A DNA stretch of 64,000 bases from contig CAJJDP010000062.1 in assembly GCA_905182995.1 (NCBI GenBank), positions 310,001-374,000 on the forward strand, read 5' to 3'. The position numbers and the translations under genes were made by a program. Shown piece after piece: positions 63,458 to 64,000 of the stretch (positions are counted from its first letter, which is position 1; every line of letters starts with the position of its first letter). Under the pieces are notes generated by a model. It searched no databases. It saw only the letters and a program-made list of their open reading frames with translations, and was not told where the DNA came from. The DNA is from Paramecium octaurelia. Lineage: Eukaryota > Ciliophora > Oligohymenophorea > Peniculida > Parameciidae.

Positions 63458-64000
63458 ATGTATAATAATACAAGTCCAATAAGACATCAGGTTATGTAAG
63501 GTCCTCAAAATAAGTCAGTGTCTCCAGTGTCCAGATTTCAAATAATGGGCAATATTCAACCACCTCCTGGGATGAAAACAGTGCTCAAACCCAAAGTATA
63601 TGAAGTAGTTGAAGTGCCTCTAAATCATTACACATCGGTGCCTTCCTTCCAAACACCTCAATAATAGTAATATGATCCGGAGTTGCAAAGGAGGATCAAG
63701 CAATTGGAACAAGAATCATTTAATTGCAGACAGAAAATTGAATAAGATTAAAGAAATGATAAATTTTAACAGCTCAATGAAAAAATTAGATAACAATAAT
63801 AAGAAATTGAAAGGCTCAAGTCAGTCAATGACCCAAACCTTAGATTGCTCAAAGAACAATGCGATTATTACTTTAATCAATCGTAATAGGCAGAGTTGGA
63901 GAAAAATGTAATAATCTTTAATTCATTAATTATCTATAGGAATTGATCCTAAGACTCAAATAAAACGAGTAACAAATGCAAAAGATCCAGCAATAGTAAA
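63458..64000 (+). CDS. Coiled-coil protein, cut by right edge
   Basis: Starts MYNNTSPIRHQVMQGPQNKS. The head is Pro/Val-rich (GNIQPPPGMKTVLKPKVYEV, VEVPLNHYTSVPSFQTPQ) and is followed from about residue 75 by an uninterrupted Gln/Glu/Lys/Leu coiled coil. A 32-nt intron near 63909-63940 restores frame, and coding continues off the window. The VEVPLNHY-type repeats recall cortical filament proteins of ciliates; this is a weak guess. A later start (for example the Met before QGPQNKS) is possible given the very short distance to the divergent receptor gene. Confidence 0.6.

Overview
This window reads as macronuclear DNA of a Paramecium-like ciliate. It is very AT-rich. Real genes stay open only when TAA and TAG are read as glutamine and TGA is the sole stop (ciliate nuclear code). 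Genes are interrupted by tiny GT-AG introns, mostly 19-35 nt, whose removal restores frame in about 30 genes. Under the standard code almost all of these genes look like broken fragments. Intron removal gave whole-codon lengths in every model quoted as resolved below.

Layout. 0-4.6 kb: CHCHD2/Mix17-like (left edge), a Tctex1 light chain, a P-loop GTPase and a SANT/Myb protein. 5-8.6 kb: two members of a ciliate family with a kinase-like degenerate motif; a third, near-identical to the first, lies at 15.1-16.4 kb. 9.06-11.68 kb: an apparently exact 1,310-bp direct duplication joined by a single N, beside a bacterial-type DUF1648 membrane protein. 12.4-24 kb: a mitochondrial-type RAP protein, phosphomannomutase, ciliate hypotheticals, SF3B4 and a coiled-coil protein. 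25-36 kb: a Cys-rich GPI-type surface protein, a PITH protein, a CDPK, a secreted H-type lectin with an E/Q-rich tail, and a Kelch-phosphatase (PPKL) with altered metal-site residues. 37-44 kb: SF3A1, then a Kelch gene flanked by two Gln-rich multi-spanning membrane proteins. 45-48 kb: small proteins. 48.4-64 kb: V-ATPase subunit A, a PH-pseudokinase, a Nup155-like nucleoporin, a Cdc20/Fizzy activator, an LRR protein, a 7TM receptor and a coiled-coil gene cut by the right edge.

Functionally it is an ordinary mixed neighbourhood: splicing (SF3B4, SF3A1), calcium and kinase signalling, cilia/cytoskeleton (Tctex1, LRR, coiled coils), membrane energisation and cell cycle. There are no operons. 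Some genes are extremely close: about 7 and 23 bp between divergent start codons and 21 bp between one stop and the next start. I found no tRNA, rRNA, CRISPR or transposase gene. The more unusual items are the DUF1648 protein, the PPKL with a damaged catalytic site, the pseudokinases and several coding-like stretches cut by TGA. I see no clearly new multi-gene system.
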